Assembly: GCF_039528175.1 (NCBI RefSeq)
Contig: NZ_BAAALH010000001.1
Span: 682,001 to 746,000 of the forward strand
Direction: 5' to 3'
Length of the DNA: 64,000 nt
DNA from: Citricoccus alkalitolerans
GTDB taxonomy: Bacteria > Actinomycetota > Actinomycetes > Actinomycetales > Micrococcaceae
Positions 44,079-54,646 of this stretch are shown one piece after another; within the stretch, counting starts at the first letter, position 1; each line of letters opens with the position of its first letter. The notes below the pieces were generated by a model. That model was given only the letters and a program-made list of their open reading frames with translations, did not search any database and was not told where the DNA came from. The translations under genes and the position numbers were made by a program.

Positions 44079-45338
44079 GTGTTCAAGACCAACACCCATG
44101 CCAAGACCATCAGCGCACCGGACACGGTCAGCTGGGCCCCGGGCCGGGGCAAGGGCCCCGACGGGCCTCCGGAGCCGCGCATCGAGCCGCCCGGCCGGCG
44201 TCGTGCCCCGGGAAGCGGAGTGCCGCGACCGGGATCCCTGGCGGCCGACGGCAGCCCGACTGTTCGCCCACCCGCCGCAGCCCATCTGTCCGACGACCAG
44301 GTGGCCGAACTCGGCCGCGAGCTCGACGCAGTCCGGGACGCGGTCCTGGCCGAGCGCGGAGCCACGGACGCTGCGTACATCCGCAAGGTCATCCGCTGGC
44401 AGCGTGCCCTGGAGTTCGGCGGACGGGCCTGTCTGATGGGCGCCAACAACAAGCTGGCCTGGGTGGCGGGAACCTCCATGCTGTCCGTCGCGAAGATCAT
44501 CGAAAACATGGAGATCGGCCACAATGTGCTGCACGGCCAGTGGGACTGGATGCGGGACCCGGACATCCACTCGACCACGTGGGAGTGGGACTTTGTCACG
44601 CCATCTAAGGCTTGGCAGAACACTCACAATGACATGCACCACCGCTGGACCAACGTGATCGGCAAAGACCGGGACGTGGGCTACAACGTGCTGCGCGTGG
44701 ACAAGGACCAGCCTTGGGAGCCCAAGCACATCCTCAACCCGGTCATCAACGCCGGCCTGGCGCCCGTCTTCGAATGGGGCATCGCGCTCTACGACCTGGA
44801 GATCGACCGAGTCAAGACCGGCGAGAAGTCCAAGTCCGAGCTCATGCGGGACCTGAAGACCGTGGGGATGAAGGCCGCCAAGCAGTTCGCCAAGGACTAC
44901 GCGGCGACCCCCGTGGCGGCCCAGGTGTTGACCGGCTCGGGGAAATCGGCGTTGCTGGCCACGGCCACCGCAAACGGGCTGCGCAACATCTGGGCCCACG
45001 CCGTGATCTTCTGTGGCCACTTCCCCGAGGGGGCGGAGACGTTCACCGAGGAGATGGTCGAGGGGGAGACCCGCGGTGACTGGTACGTCCGTCAGATGAT
45101 CGGCTCGGCCAATATCTCCGGCTCCAAAGCCATGCACTTCATGACCGGAAACCTCTCCCACCAGGTGGAGCACCACCTGTTCCCGGACCTGCCGTCCAAC
45201 CGCTACGCCGAGGTGGCCGTGAAGGTCCGCGAGATCTGCGAGCGCTACGGGCTGCCCTACAACATCGGTCCCCTGCACAAGCAGGTCGGCTCTACGTGGG
45301 GCAAAATTTTCCGGTTGGCGTTGCCGGACCGGAAGTAG
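44079..45338 (+). CDS. membrane acyl desaturase, DesA3-like (delta-9 type)
   Basis: 419 residues; di-iron fatty-acid desaturase introducing a cis double bond into acyl chains. The three histidine boxes are IGHNVLHGQWDW, NTHNDMHHRW and SHQVEHHLFPD, with MHFMTGNLSHQ preceding the last. GTG 44079 has TAGGAG 5 nt upstream. The N-terminal ~65 residues are Pro/Arg-rich and unconserved. It forms an operon with the ferredoxin reductase. Delta-9 specificity is inferred from family and partner. Confidence 0.9.
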   Translation: MFKTNTHAKTISAPDTVSWAPGRGKGPDGPPEPRIEPPGRRRAPGSGVPRPGSLAADGSPTVRPPAAAHLSDDQVAELGRELDAVRDAVLAERGATDAAYIRKVIRWQRALEFGGRACLMGANNKLAWVAGTSMLSVAKIIENMEIGHNVLHGQWDWMRDPDIHSTTWEWDFVTPSKAWQNTHNDMHHRWTNVIGKDRDVGYNVLRVDKDQPWEPKHILNPVINAGLAPVFEWGIALYDLEIDRVKTGEKSKSELMRDLKTVGMKAAKQFAKDYAATPVAAQVLTGSGKSALLATATANGLRNIWAHAVIFCGHFPEGAETFTEEMVEGETRGDWYVRQMIGSANISGSKAMHFMTGNLSHQVEHHLFPDLPSNRYAEVAVKVREICERYGLPYNIGPLHKQVGSTWGKIFRLALPDRK

Positions 45339-45410
45339 CCAACGCAGGTACCTCGAAGCCCGGCCGGAGCATCACGCTTCGTGGTGGGTGGGGTCAGGGC
45401 ACGTCCAGGC

Positions 45411-47138
45411 TCACGGCACGTAGTCCGCGCAGACCGGGTCCACCGGCTGGTCGCGGTGCAGCACCCAGATGCCGTGGTCGTCCTCGGTGACGACCTCGTA
45501 GCCCAGGCGTTCGGCTCGTTGCAGGGCCTCGTCCGGCGTGAGCGGATCCCACCCGCCGAGCTCCTCCACGGTGGTGTCGATGATCATCCAGGTGGCCAGC
45601 TCGTCACCCATGTCCCCGTGCAGGCCCACGTAGGTGCGGTCCACGAGGTGGGGCACGGCATTGTCCGCGGCCTCCACGCAGACGTCGTCCGGAATGGTGT
45701 CCACGGCCCGGTCCAGGGCGTGAGCCCACTCCGTCATCTGCCAGTTCTCGCCCGTCGCGGTGCGGTGCAACGGGAAGACCTGCGGGAAGATCGCGGTTCC
45801 CAGCACGCCGCCACCGAGCAGGACCGAGACGAACACGAGGGGCAGTCGCCCCTGAAGCGAGACGCCCGGGGCAGGCAGGCAGGTGGTCGCCGCGGAACCG
45901 GTGCGCCGGCGTCGTGCTGGGTCTGGTGACTGAGCCCATGACTGAGCCCGTGACTGACGGCGTGCCTCACGCCAGACGCCGATCCGGGCGAGCGCCTCGA
46001 GCGCGGCCAGCAGGAAGATCGGGGCCAGGATCGCGTCGTACTGGTAGACCGGGCTCCACACGTTGAGCCGGTCGTTGAACAGGCGCGAGAGCAGGATCGG
46101 CGCGCCGATCAGGGTGTAGGGGGACAGGAACGGCAGCAGCCACAGGGCCACGAAGTGCAGCAGCCACAACCCGATCTTCAGCGGGTGGTCGAACAGGACC
46201 GCGACGGCGTCGAGGGGCTGGGACAGGATGAACGCGATCGAGGACCCCATGTCTGGGCCCAGCGCCGTGAACTGCCAGTACCCGAACTCGCCTTCGGGGG
46301 AGAAGTGCGGGATCACCACGGAGGTGGCGAAGACATAGCCGGCCACCCCCAGCACGGCGGTCACGACGGCGGGCAGCCAGGCCCGCTTGATCGCCAGCAC
46401 CATCGCGATGGCCAGCAGCGTGATGCCCATGTCCTCACGGACGGTCAGCAGGGACACCGCGAAGAGGGTGGCTAGCCAGTACCGGCGGCCGTCGATGGCC
46501 CAGATGACCCAGGCGGCGATCGGCACACCGAAGGCGACCTCGTGGAAGTCCCAGTTCACCATCGCCTGGAACGGCCACCAGAGCAGCAGGGCGGCGGCGC
46601 CAATCAGCGCGGTGGCGTGGCTGAACCGACGGCGTGCGAAGAGGTAGACCGGGACGGCGGTGGAGACCAGCAGCGCGGTCATCGCGATGCCCAGCATGCG
46701 CGGGTCGTCCCAGATCCAGTACAGGGGGGCCGCCAGCGCGATGACCGGGTGGAAGTGATCACCGAGGATGTTGAAGTCCACGCCCTTGATAGGCACGATC
46801 GGCTCCCGGAACAGCGCGTACTGACGCACGGCCTGATCGAAGATCCCGAGGTCGTACCCCTTGGCCTCGAAATTCCGGAAGCGCAGGAACGAATGGACCA
46901 GGTAGATGACCGAGGCCACGGCCATGACAGCGCCCAGCTGCCACCATTGGCGGCCGGTGATGCGCGGTCCCACGGTCAGTGCGCCGTCGCGGCGGTCCGG
47001 CTGGCGGCCGATCACCCACCGGGGCGTCCGCCCCGGGCTGCGGGTGATGGCGGTGCCGGTCTCGGAACCGGAGTCGTCAACGGCGGGATTCTGCTGCACG
47101 GGCCACCTGAGGGATCGGAATCGGGACATCCCCTCCAT
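45411..47138 (-). CDS. DUF2079 polytopic membrane protein
   Basis: 575 residues with about nine transmembrane segments. DUF2079 family blocks are NFEAKGYDLGIFDQAVRQYA, GDHFHPVIALAAPLYWIW, WPFQAMVNWDFHEVAFGVP and LREDMGITLL-like VREDMG. The fold resembles GT-C glycosyltransferases, with conserved Asp and His in the first loop, but no substrate is known. An extracytoplasmic C-terminal domain (~110 residues, two Cys) follows the last helix. Start is ATG 47138, or ATG 47129 (MSRFRSL), which has GGAGGGG directly before it. Confidence 0.83.
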   Translation of the reverse strand: MEGMSRFRSLRWPVQQNPAVDDSGSETGTAITRSPGRTPRWVIGRQPDRRDGALTVGPRITGRQWWQLGAVMAVASVIYLVHSFLRFRNFEAKGYDLGIFDQAVRQYALFREPIVPIKGVDFNILGDHFHPVIALAAPLYWIWDDPRMLGIAMTALLVSTAVPVYLFARRRFSHATALIGAAALLLWWPFQAMVNWDFHEVAFGVPIAAWVIWAIDGRRYWLATLFAVSLLTVREDMGITLLAIAMVLAIKRAWLPAVVTAVLGVAGYVFATSVVIPHFSPEGEFGYWQFTALGPDMGSSIAFILSQPLDAVAVLFDHPLKIGLWLLHFVALWLLPFLSPYTLIGAPILLSRLFNDRLNVWSPVYQYDAILAPIFLLAALEALARIGVWREARRQSRAQSWAQSPDPARRRRTGSAATTCLPAPGVSLQGRLPLVFVSVLLGGGVLGTAIFPQVFPLHRTATGENWQMTEWAHALDRAVDTIPDDVCVEAADNAVPHLVDRTYVGLHGDMGDELATWMIIDTTVEELGGWDPLTPDEALQRAERLGYEVVTEDDHGIWVLHRDQPVDPVCADYVP

Positions 47139-47179
47139 CGTAATGACCCCGGACAGGCCGGGGGCGCCACAGGCCTCCG

Positions 47180-47203
47180 GGCCGGCGCCGCGCCGCGCCG
47201 GCC
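47180..47203 (-). terminator. candidate terminator of the flavoprotein gene
   Basis: GGCCGGCGC/GCGCCGGCC, 9-bp perfect stem with a 6-nt loop, 16 nt beyond the flavoprotein stop on the minus strand. No U tract. Confidence 0.55.
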
Positions 47204-47218
47204 GGAATCGTGCCGTGG

Positions 47219-48994
47219 CTACTCGACCAGCTTGCCGTCCTGGGAGACCTCGCGGATCAGTGCGGCGATCTCCTCCGGCACCGGCGGGATCTCCTCGCGC
47301 GTGATCCCGGCGGTGGGAGACCAGACGAGGTTGACCTGCAGTCCCGGATCAGTGTCCGGGAAGTCGCTGCGATTGTGGCAGCCGCGCGTCTCGCGGCGCT
47401 CGCGGGCGGCCTCCAGCGTGGCCCGGGCGGCCAGGGCCGAGGCCTTGAGGTCGAAGGCGTGGGCCAGGTCCTGGTAGCCGGCGATGTCCGGGTGGATGCC
47501 GACGTCCTGCAACCGCTCCTCGATCGAGTCCAGCTCGACCAGTCCCGCTACGAGGCCCGCCTCACTGCGGACGACGCCGGCGTGCTCGGTCATCGTGTTG
47601 CGGATGGCCCGCTGAAGGGCGCGGACATTCTCCTGCCCTTCCGCGGCCAACAGCTCCTCGATCTCGGCCCGGGCAGCATCCACGGCCTCGGGGGAGCGAC
47701 GCTGCGCGTCGAGACCGGCGGAATGTGCGACGGCGGCCTGGCCGACGATGCGTCCGAACACCAGTAGCTCGATCAGGGAGTTCCCTCCCAGCCGGTTGGC
47801 GCCATGGAGTCCGGAGGAGGCCTCACCGATGGCATAGAGGCCCTCGACGTCCGTGCTGTGGTCCTCGGGCCGGACCCAGACTCCGCCCATGGAGTAGTGC
47901 GCGGTCGGGGCGATCTCGATGGGGTCCGTGGTGATGTCCAGCATCTGCAGTTCTAGCAGTGTCTGGTAGACGCGCGGCAGACGCGTCATGATCGTCTCCC
48001 TCGGGAGGTGGGAGACGTCCAGCCAGACGCCCCCGTTCGCCGTGCCGCGGCCCTCATGGATCTCGGTGTAGGCGGCCAGGGCCACCCGGTCACGCGTGGA
48101 GAGCTCCATCCGTTCCGGATCGTAGTTCGCCATGAAGCGCTCGCCGCGGCCGTTGCGCAGGATCCCGCCCTCTCCGCGGGCGGCCTCGGAGACCAGGGTG
48201 CCGGCGGCGTTCTCGGGCTCGATGATGCCGGAGGGGTGGAACTGCACGAGCTCGGGGTCGCGGAGCCGGGCCCCCGCTTCCACCGCCAGTCGGAACGAGT
48301 CCCCCGTGTTCTCGTCACGGCGGGAGGAGGTGCGCCGCCAGATGCGGTTGTGCCCCCCGGCTGCGAGGATGACCGAGTCAGCGTGGATGAGGTAGCGCGA
48401 GCCGTCCTGGAGGTCGAAGCCGTAGGCGCCGAAGACCACGTTGTCCTTGACCAGTAACCGGGTGATGTAGACGGTATCCAGGATGGGGACCTCGAGCTGT
48501 TCCGCTCGGTTCACCAGGGTCCGCTGAATCTCCAGTCCCGTGTAGTCCCCGGCGAAGGCGGTACGCCGATAGGTGTGGGCACCGAAGAAGCGCTGCGAGA
48601 TGCGGCCGTCCTCCTCGCGGGCGAAGGCCATGCCGTATTGGTCCAGGTCGGCGATGCCCCGCTCGGCACCGCGCGCGACGATCTCCGCCGTGTGGGGATT
48701 GGCGAGGTGATAACTCTCCTTGATGGTGTCCGCAGCGTGCTGCTGCCAGCTGTCCTCCGCGTCCATGGTGCCCAGGGCGGCGTTGATACCGCCGGCGGCC
48801 AGGGATGTGTGGGCGTCCTGCCGAGGGCGCTTACCCACGGCCAGGACGTCCACCCCCTGTTCGGCCACCTCGATGGCGGCACGAAGCCCTGAGCCGCCGG
48901 TGCCGATGACGAGGACGGTGGTGGAGATCTGATGTTCGGTTACGCCGGTGGGACGTGCCGCAGGTGACGCGCTGGGACGTGGTGTGGAAGTCAT
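47219..48994 (-). CDS. FrdA/SdhA/NadB-family flavoprotein without partner subunits
   Basis: 591 residues. Dinucleotide-binding VLVIGTGGSGLRAAIEVAEQ (about 27-46), HTSLAAGGINAALG (covalent-flavin-type His position in SdhA/FrdA), VQFHPSGIIEPENAAG, SEAARGEGGILRNGRGERFM and HGANRLGGNSLIELLVFGR. It is a succinate dehydrogenase/fumarate reductase-like or L-aspartate oxidase-like enzyme. No iron-sulfur or membrane subunit gene is adjacent, so a soluble enzyme or an unlinked complex is possible. Divergent from a LysR gene likely to regulate it. Confidence 0.83.
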   Translation of the reverse strand: MTSTPRPSASPAARPTGVTEHQISTTVLVIGTGGSGLRAAIEVAEQGVDVLAVGKRPRQDAHTSLAAGGINAALGTMDAEDSWQQHAADTIKESYHLANPHTAEIVARGAERGIADLDQYGMAFAREEDGRISQRFFGAHTYRRTAFAGDYTGLEIQRTLVNRAEQLEVPILDTVYITRLLVKDNVVFGAYGFDLQDGSRYLIHADSVILAAGGHNRIWRRTSSRRDENTGDSFRLAVEAGARLRDPELVQFHPSGIIEPENAAGTLVSEAARGEGGILRNGRGERFMANYDPERMELSTRDRVALAAYTEIHEGRGTANGGVWLDVSHLPRETIMTRLPRVYQTLLELQMLDITTDPIEIAPTAHYSMGGVWVRPEDHSTDVEGLYAIGEASSGLHGANRLGGNSLIELLVFGRIVGQAAVAHSAGLDAQRRSPEAVDAARAEIEELLAAEGQENVRALQRAIRNTMTEHAGVVRSEAGLVAGLVELDSIEERLQDVGIHPDIAGYQDLAHAFDLKASALAARATLEAARERRETRGCHNRSDFPDTDPGLQVNLVWSPTAGITREEIPPVPEEIAALIREVSQDGKLVE

Positions 48995-49019
48995 GGAATC
49001 ACCGTAGAGAGTTCACCCT

Positions 49020-49034
49020 TCATTACTCCAATGA
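49020..49034. promoter_or_regulatory. dyad in the flavoprotein-LysR intergenic region
   Basis: TCATT-ACTCC-AATGA, perfect 5-bp arms. It contains the T-N11-A-like symmetry typical of LysR-type binding sites and lies in the 71 nt between the divergent starts. Confidence 0.5.
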
Positions 49035-49065
49035 ATATTGAGAGTGGAAACGATACGCTTTTGCT

Positions 49066-50010
49066 ATGACGATGAACCTGGAACAGTTGAAGGGTTTCCT
49101 GGAGGTGGCCCGGGTGGGGCACTTCACCCGTGCCGCCGAGTCCCTGCACCTGACCCAGCCCTCGCTGAGCCGGCAGATCGCGACACTGGAACACGACCTG
49201 GGATCCGAGCTGTTCCACCGGGCGCGGGGTCACATCACCCTGACGGCGGCGGGGGAGACCTTGCTGCCTCTGGCGCGCCGGATGCTGGCCGATGCGGAGA
49301 CGGTACGCCGGGAGATGGCGGAACTGGCCGGCCTGCAGCGGGGCCGGGTCAGGCTCGGGGCCACCCCGACGCTCTGCGTGAGCATCGTGGCCGATGTAGT
49401 GACGGCGTTCCATGCGGCCCACCCGGGGATCGAGTTGCACTTGACGGAGCGGGGATCCCGAGGATTGGTCGAGGAGCTCGTCTCAGGGGCCCTGGACCTG
49501 GCCCTCGTCATCACCTCGGACGCGCATCCGGCCACGGCACCGAGCCTGCACCGCAGCCGGTTGCTGACCGAGGAACTCGTGGTGGTGGGCGGCGGGGAGT
49601 CGCCATTCGGCGAACGCACCACGGTGACCATGCAGGACCTGGCCCTCATGCCGCAGATCGCCTTCCCCGCCAGCTACGACTTGCGGGGCACCATGGACGA
49701 GGCCTTCCGGGCGGAGGGGCTCGCACCGACGGTGGTGCTGGAGGGAGCGGAGATGGATGCCGTGCTGCGCTTCGTGGAACTGGAGATGGGAGTGGCGTTA
49801 GTGCCCGCCATGGTGTTGAAGGACCGGCCGGGGTTGAGCTCAGTGCGTCTCTCGGAGCCCCGGTTGACCCGCACCATCAGCCTGGCCCGCCGCCAGGATG
49901 TGAACCTCACTCGCGCCGCGGCGGAGATGCAGCGCACGATCCTTTCGACAGCCGATGCCCTTGCCGACGGGCAAGGCGGAACCGGGGGATTGGTCACCCG
50001 CGCCGGCTGA
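49066..50010 (+). CDS. LysR-type transcriptional regulator
   Basis: 314 residues: N-terminal winged helix-turn-helix (FLEVARVGHFTRAAESLHLT, PSLSRQIATLEHDLGSELF) and a periplasmic-binding-protein-like effector domain from about 92 (VRLGATPTLCVSIVADVV). Likely controls the divergent flavoprotein gene and itself. The inducer is unknown. No clear Shine-Dalgarno precedes ATG 49066; a second in-frame Met is at codon 3. Confidence 0.9.
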   Translation: MTMNLEQLKGFLEVARVGHFTRAAESLHLTQPSLSRQIATLEHDLGSELFHRARGHITLTAAGETLLPLARRMLADAETVRREMAELAGLQRGRVRLGATPTLCVSIVADVVTAFHAAHPGIELHLTERGSRGLVEELVSGALDLALVITSDAHPATAPSLHRSRLLTEELVVVGGGESPFGERTTVTMQDLALMPQIAFPASYDLRGTMDEAFRAEGLAPTVVLEGAEMDAVLRFVELEMGVALVPAMVLKDRPGLSSVRLSEPRLTRTISLARRQDVNLTRAAAEMQRTILSTADALADGQGGTGGLVTRAG

Positions 50011-50048
50011 GGGGCAATGCACCGCACCGCGCGCAGGCCGGGACGAGC

Positions 50049-50696
50049 TCATTCGAGAACCGGCACCTCACGTCCGTCCTCGACGACGTAGGTTCCGTGC
50101 TGGAACGGCGTCGCCGTGACGACCAGGTAGGTGGCGCCGGTCGAGGTCGTCCGGGTCTCGTGCACGGTGAACCCGCGCGGAGGGCCGTCGTCGTCGAACA
50201 GCCGCTTGCCGGCGCCGACGGTGACGGGGAAGACGAAGAGCCGGTACTCGTCGACCAGGCCGGCCTGGTGCAACGCCTTGGCCAACTGCCAGCTGCCGTG
50301 GACCTGGAGCTCGCCCTCGCCGTGCTGGCGCAGGTCCGAGATCGCGTCGAGCGCGTCCGGGCCCGGGATCAGGTTCGTGTTCTCCCAATCCGGGTCGTAG
50401 CCGGCGTGTGCCACCACGTACTTCGGGCCGTGGTTGATCTCTCGGGCCACCGGGTCGTCGTCACTGACCTCGGGCCAGTAAGAGCGGAACATCTCGAATG
50501 TGGTCCGGCCCAGCAGGAGCGCGGTCGTCTGCTCGAACCAGGTGGTGACGATCTCACCGAAGACGTCGTCGTTGTAGGGGACCTGCCAGCCGCCCGCAGT
50601 GAAGCCGCCCGTGGTGTCCTCGTCTCGACCTCCGGGACCCTGCATCACGCCGTCGAGGGTCAGAAAGGTGTGGAGTGTCAGTCTCATGATCGTCAC
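50049..50696 (-). CDS. dihydrofolate reductase/RibD C-terminal family protein
   Basis: 215 residues of the DHFR-like RibD_C family: RLTLHTFLTLDGVMQGPGG, LLLGRTTFEMFRSYWPEV, GELQVHGSWQLAKALHQAGL, DEYRLFVFPVTVGAGKRLF. These small NADPH-fold reductases usually have no assigned substrate; there are no riboflavin or folate genes nearby. Start is ATG 50696 or ATG 50687 (MRLTLH), with no strong ribosome site. Base usage is normal for the region. Confidence 0.87.
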   Translation of the reverse strand: MTIMRLTLHTFLTLDGVMQGPGGRDEDTTGGFTAGGWQVPYNDDVFGEIVTTWFEQTTALLLGRTTFEMFRSYWPEVSDDDPVAREINHGPKYVVAHAGYDPDWENTNLIPGPDALDAISDLRQHGEGELQVHGSWQLAKALHQAGLVDEYRLFVFPVTVGAGKRLFDDDGPPRGFTVHETRTTSTGATYLVVTATPFQHGTYVVEDGREVPVLE

Positions 50697-50834
50697 GCTA
50701 CGCAGCGTGCCCCGGAGGTGCCGTCTCCGATCCTGCGTTACTGGCCTGATCGCCCGACTGCGGGGTCTGACCGCGCCATGGTGTTACCAACGGGGTGCCG
50801 CAAGGGCGGCACGCCGAAGATGCAGAACATGGGG

Positions 50835-50907
50835 TGCCCCAGGAGGGAGTCGAACCCCCGACCAAGAGATTAGAAGGCTCCTGCTCTATCCACTGAGCTA
50901 CTGGGGC
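50835..50907 (-). tRNA. tRNA-Arg (anticodon TCT)
   Basis: Minus-strand cloverleaf of 73 nt: acceptor GCCCCAG/CTGGGGC, D arm GCTCAGTGGATAGAGC, anticodon loop CTTCTAA (TCT, reads AGA), T loop TTCGACT. CCA is not encoded. Confidence 0.95.
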
Positions 50908-51114
50908 TGGGCCCCGTCATTCTAGCGGGATGGTCCTCCTCCACAGGAAACCGTCCCCGGTGGGTTGTCCACGGATAGACGGTTCGGGTCTGTTGCCGTT
51001 GTATCGGTGCGGCTGTGCTGGAAGGGCAGGAAGTCCTCTTCCTGCCGCCGTCAGACACCATGACCGACGGCGGCCCCTCGCCGGCCGCGGGCCGGCTCAC
51101 CGAAAGGCATCAGC

Positions 51115-51681
51115 ATGAGTCAGCACATCACCGTCCGCGGCTTCGTGGCCACCGATCCGACCATCCGCAACGCCCAGGCAGGGTTCCCGGTCGGCAATTT
51201 CCGGCTGGCCGCCACGGACCGTCGCTTCGACCGCGAGCAGAACTCCTGGGTGGACGGCAACACGAACTGGTTCACCGTCAATCTCTTCCGCAGTCTCGCC
51301 CAGAACGCCTTCACGTCCCTGCAGAAGGGCCAACCCGTGGTAGTCACCGGCCGGCTCAAGGTCCGTCCCTGGGAGACGGAGGAGCGTTCCGGGACCGCCG
51401 TGGAGATCGAGGCGGACACCATCGGTCATGACCTGTCCCTGGGTACGGCCACCTTCCAGCGGTCATCCGGGCGACCGGGCGAGGTGGCGGCCGGAGCGGC
51501 AGAAGCCGGGACGGGGTCGGGTGAACCGGTCGGGCCGGACAGCCCGGGGGATGAGACCTTCGACCGGGAGACTGGCGAACTGCTGGACCACGAGGCCACC
51601 GTGTCCGGGGCGGCAGAGCCCGATGGGAACTCAGACGCAGAGGAGGACTCGGCGGACTCGCAGGCCCTGTCAGCAGCCTGA
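51115..51681 (+). CDS. ssb: single-stranded DNA-binding protein, paralogue lacking the acidic Phe tip
   Basis: 188 residues. The OB fold is residues 1-~110 (ITVRGFVATDPTIRNA, FRLAATDRRFD, WFTVNLFRSLAQNA, PVVVTGRLKVRPWE). The C-terminal tail is Gly/Glu/Asp-rich and ends DSQALSAA instead of the usual acidic tip DDDIPF that recruits repair and replication proteins. This suggests an accessory SsbB-type protein rather than the replicative SSB. AAAGG lies before ATG 51115. Confidence 0.9.
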   Translation: MSQHITVRGFVATDPTIRNAQAGFPVGNFRLAATDRRFDREQNSWVDGNTNWFTVNLFRSLAQNAFTSLQKGQPVVVTGRLKVRPWETEERSGTAVEIEADTIGHDLSLGTATFQRSSGRPGEVAAGAAEAGTGSGEPVGPDSPGDETFDRETGELLDHEATVSGAAEPDGNSDAEEDSADSQALSAA

Positions 51682-51749
51682 GGGAGCCCGGTGGCCGCCG
51701 GACGCCACCGATGCGGGCAAACCGGCGGCCACCCACTAGCCTGGGGGAC

Positions 51750-53432
<1,683 letters not shown>

Positions 53433-53449
53433 GCGGAGCCCGTCCTGCG

Positions 53450-53496
53450 GGGCGCCGGCATGCCACGGATTCTATCGACGTGGCCGGCCGGCGCCC
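53450..53496. terminator. hairpin at the ettA/tesB convergent ends
   Basis: GGGCGCCGGC at 53450-53459 pairs with GCCGGCGCCC at 53487-53496 across a 27-nt loop. The right arm lies inside the last codons of tesB. Plausible shared terminator. Confidence 0.5.
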
Positions 53497-54452
53497 TTCA
53501 GGAGCAGGCTCTGAACCGAGTTCTTGACCCGGTACTGCAGGTCGCCGGGTACCCGGATCATCCCCTCCTGTGCCACGGAGGCCACCAGCTCACCGTTGCG
53601 CGAGTAGATCCGTCCGTTGCTGAGCCCGCGGGCGCCCTGCGCCGAGGGGCTGGATTGGACGTACAGCAGCCACTCGTCCGCCCGGGCCGGCCGGTGCCAC
53701 CACATGGCATGGTCCAGGGATGCGACCGAGATCCCGGGGCGAACCCAGGAGATGCCATGCCGGCGCAGGATCGGTTCCAGCAGGGTGTAGTCCGAGGCAT
53801 AGGCCAGGGCCGCCCGGTGCAGGTTCGCAGTGCCCTCCATGGTGGAGAACGTTTTCATCCACACCATGTTGGTGGCCACCTCCCTCCGGTCCGGAGCGAT
53901 CTCGATGGGTGGATCCACATGCCGGACGTCGAAGGGCCGGGCCCATGACCACTCCTGCGCCATCGGGTGACGCATCCGGCCGAGCCGGTCGGAGGTGGAC
54001 GGCAGGGATTCCGGATCGGGCACTCCCGTGGGCATGGGGGACTGGTGGTCCAGGCCGGACACGGGATCCTGGAAGGACGTGATCAGGGACAGGATGGTCT
54101 TGCCCTCCTGCTTCGCCTGGACTCGGCGCGCGGAGAAGGACCGTCCGTCGCGCAGGGTCTCGACGGCGAAGGTGATGGGCAGCAGGGCGTTGCCGGGGCG
54201 GAGGAAGTACCCGTGCATCGAGTGGATCGCGCGCTCCCCGTCCACGGTGGATATGGCGGCCATCAGGGACTGGGCCATGACCTGCCCACCGAACACGCGG
54301 CCGCGCGCCTGCGGTGGGGTCTCACCGGTGTAGAGGAGCTCTCCGGTGGACTCGTCCTCTCCGACCGTCGTCAGATCCAGTACGCTGCGGAGCACATCGG
54401 TCGGATCCTCCGGGAAATCGGTGCGCCCCTTGTGGACCTTGCCAGTACTCAT
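53472..54452 (-). CDS. tesB: acyl-CoA thioesterase II
   Basis: 326 residues with two hotdog domains; hydrolyses medium- and long-chain acyl-CoA. Blocks are RGRVFGGQVMAQSLMAA (helix of the first hotdog), HSMHGYFLRPGN, RDGRSFSARRVQAKQEGKTI, and in the second domain SLDHAMWWHRPARADEWLLY. The catalytic Asp (SLDH) is present. ATG 54452 follows AAGGGG; a longer upstream frame is Arg/Pro-rich and not conserved. Convergent with ettA. Confidence 0.92.
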   Translation of the reverse strand: MSTGKVHKGRTDFPEDPTDVLRSVLDLTTVGEDESTGELLYTGETPPQARGRVFGGQVMAQSLMAAISTVDGERAIHSMHGYFLRPGNALLPITFAVETLRDGRSFSARRVQAKQEGKTILSLITSFQDPVSGLDHQSPMPTGVPDPESLPSTSDRLGRMRHPMAQEWSWARPFDVRHVDPPIEIAPDRREVATNMVWMKTFSTMEGTANLHRAALAYASDYTLLEPILRRHGISWVRPGISVASLDHAMWWHRPARADEWLLYVQSSPSAQGARGLSNGRIYSRNGELVASVAQEGMIRVPGDLQYRVKNSVQSLLLKGAGRPRR

Positions 54453-54646
54453 GAATGCCCCTTCGCTGTCTCCGAGCCGTCTGGCCGATCCGGCCTTTCC
54501 GACGGGAGCGGTACCGGCCGGTAACCGTCCCGGAAGTCTACTCCGCCAACACGGAACCGCCGCGCTGACCTGCCCGGTGATCCTCCCGGGTGATCTGCCG
54601 GGTGATCCGCCCGTTCGATCTGTCCCGGGGGCCCATCGATGGGACA

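Noticed and set aside
43617..45278. Long reverse frame opposite the desaturase
   Set aside because: Antisense of the well-supported ferredoxin reductase and desaturase genes; no recognisable motif.
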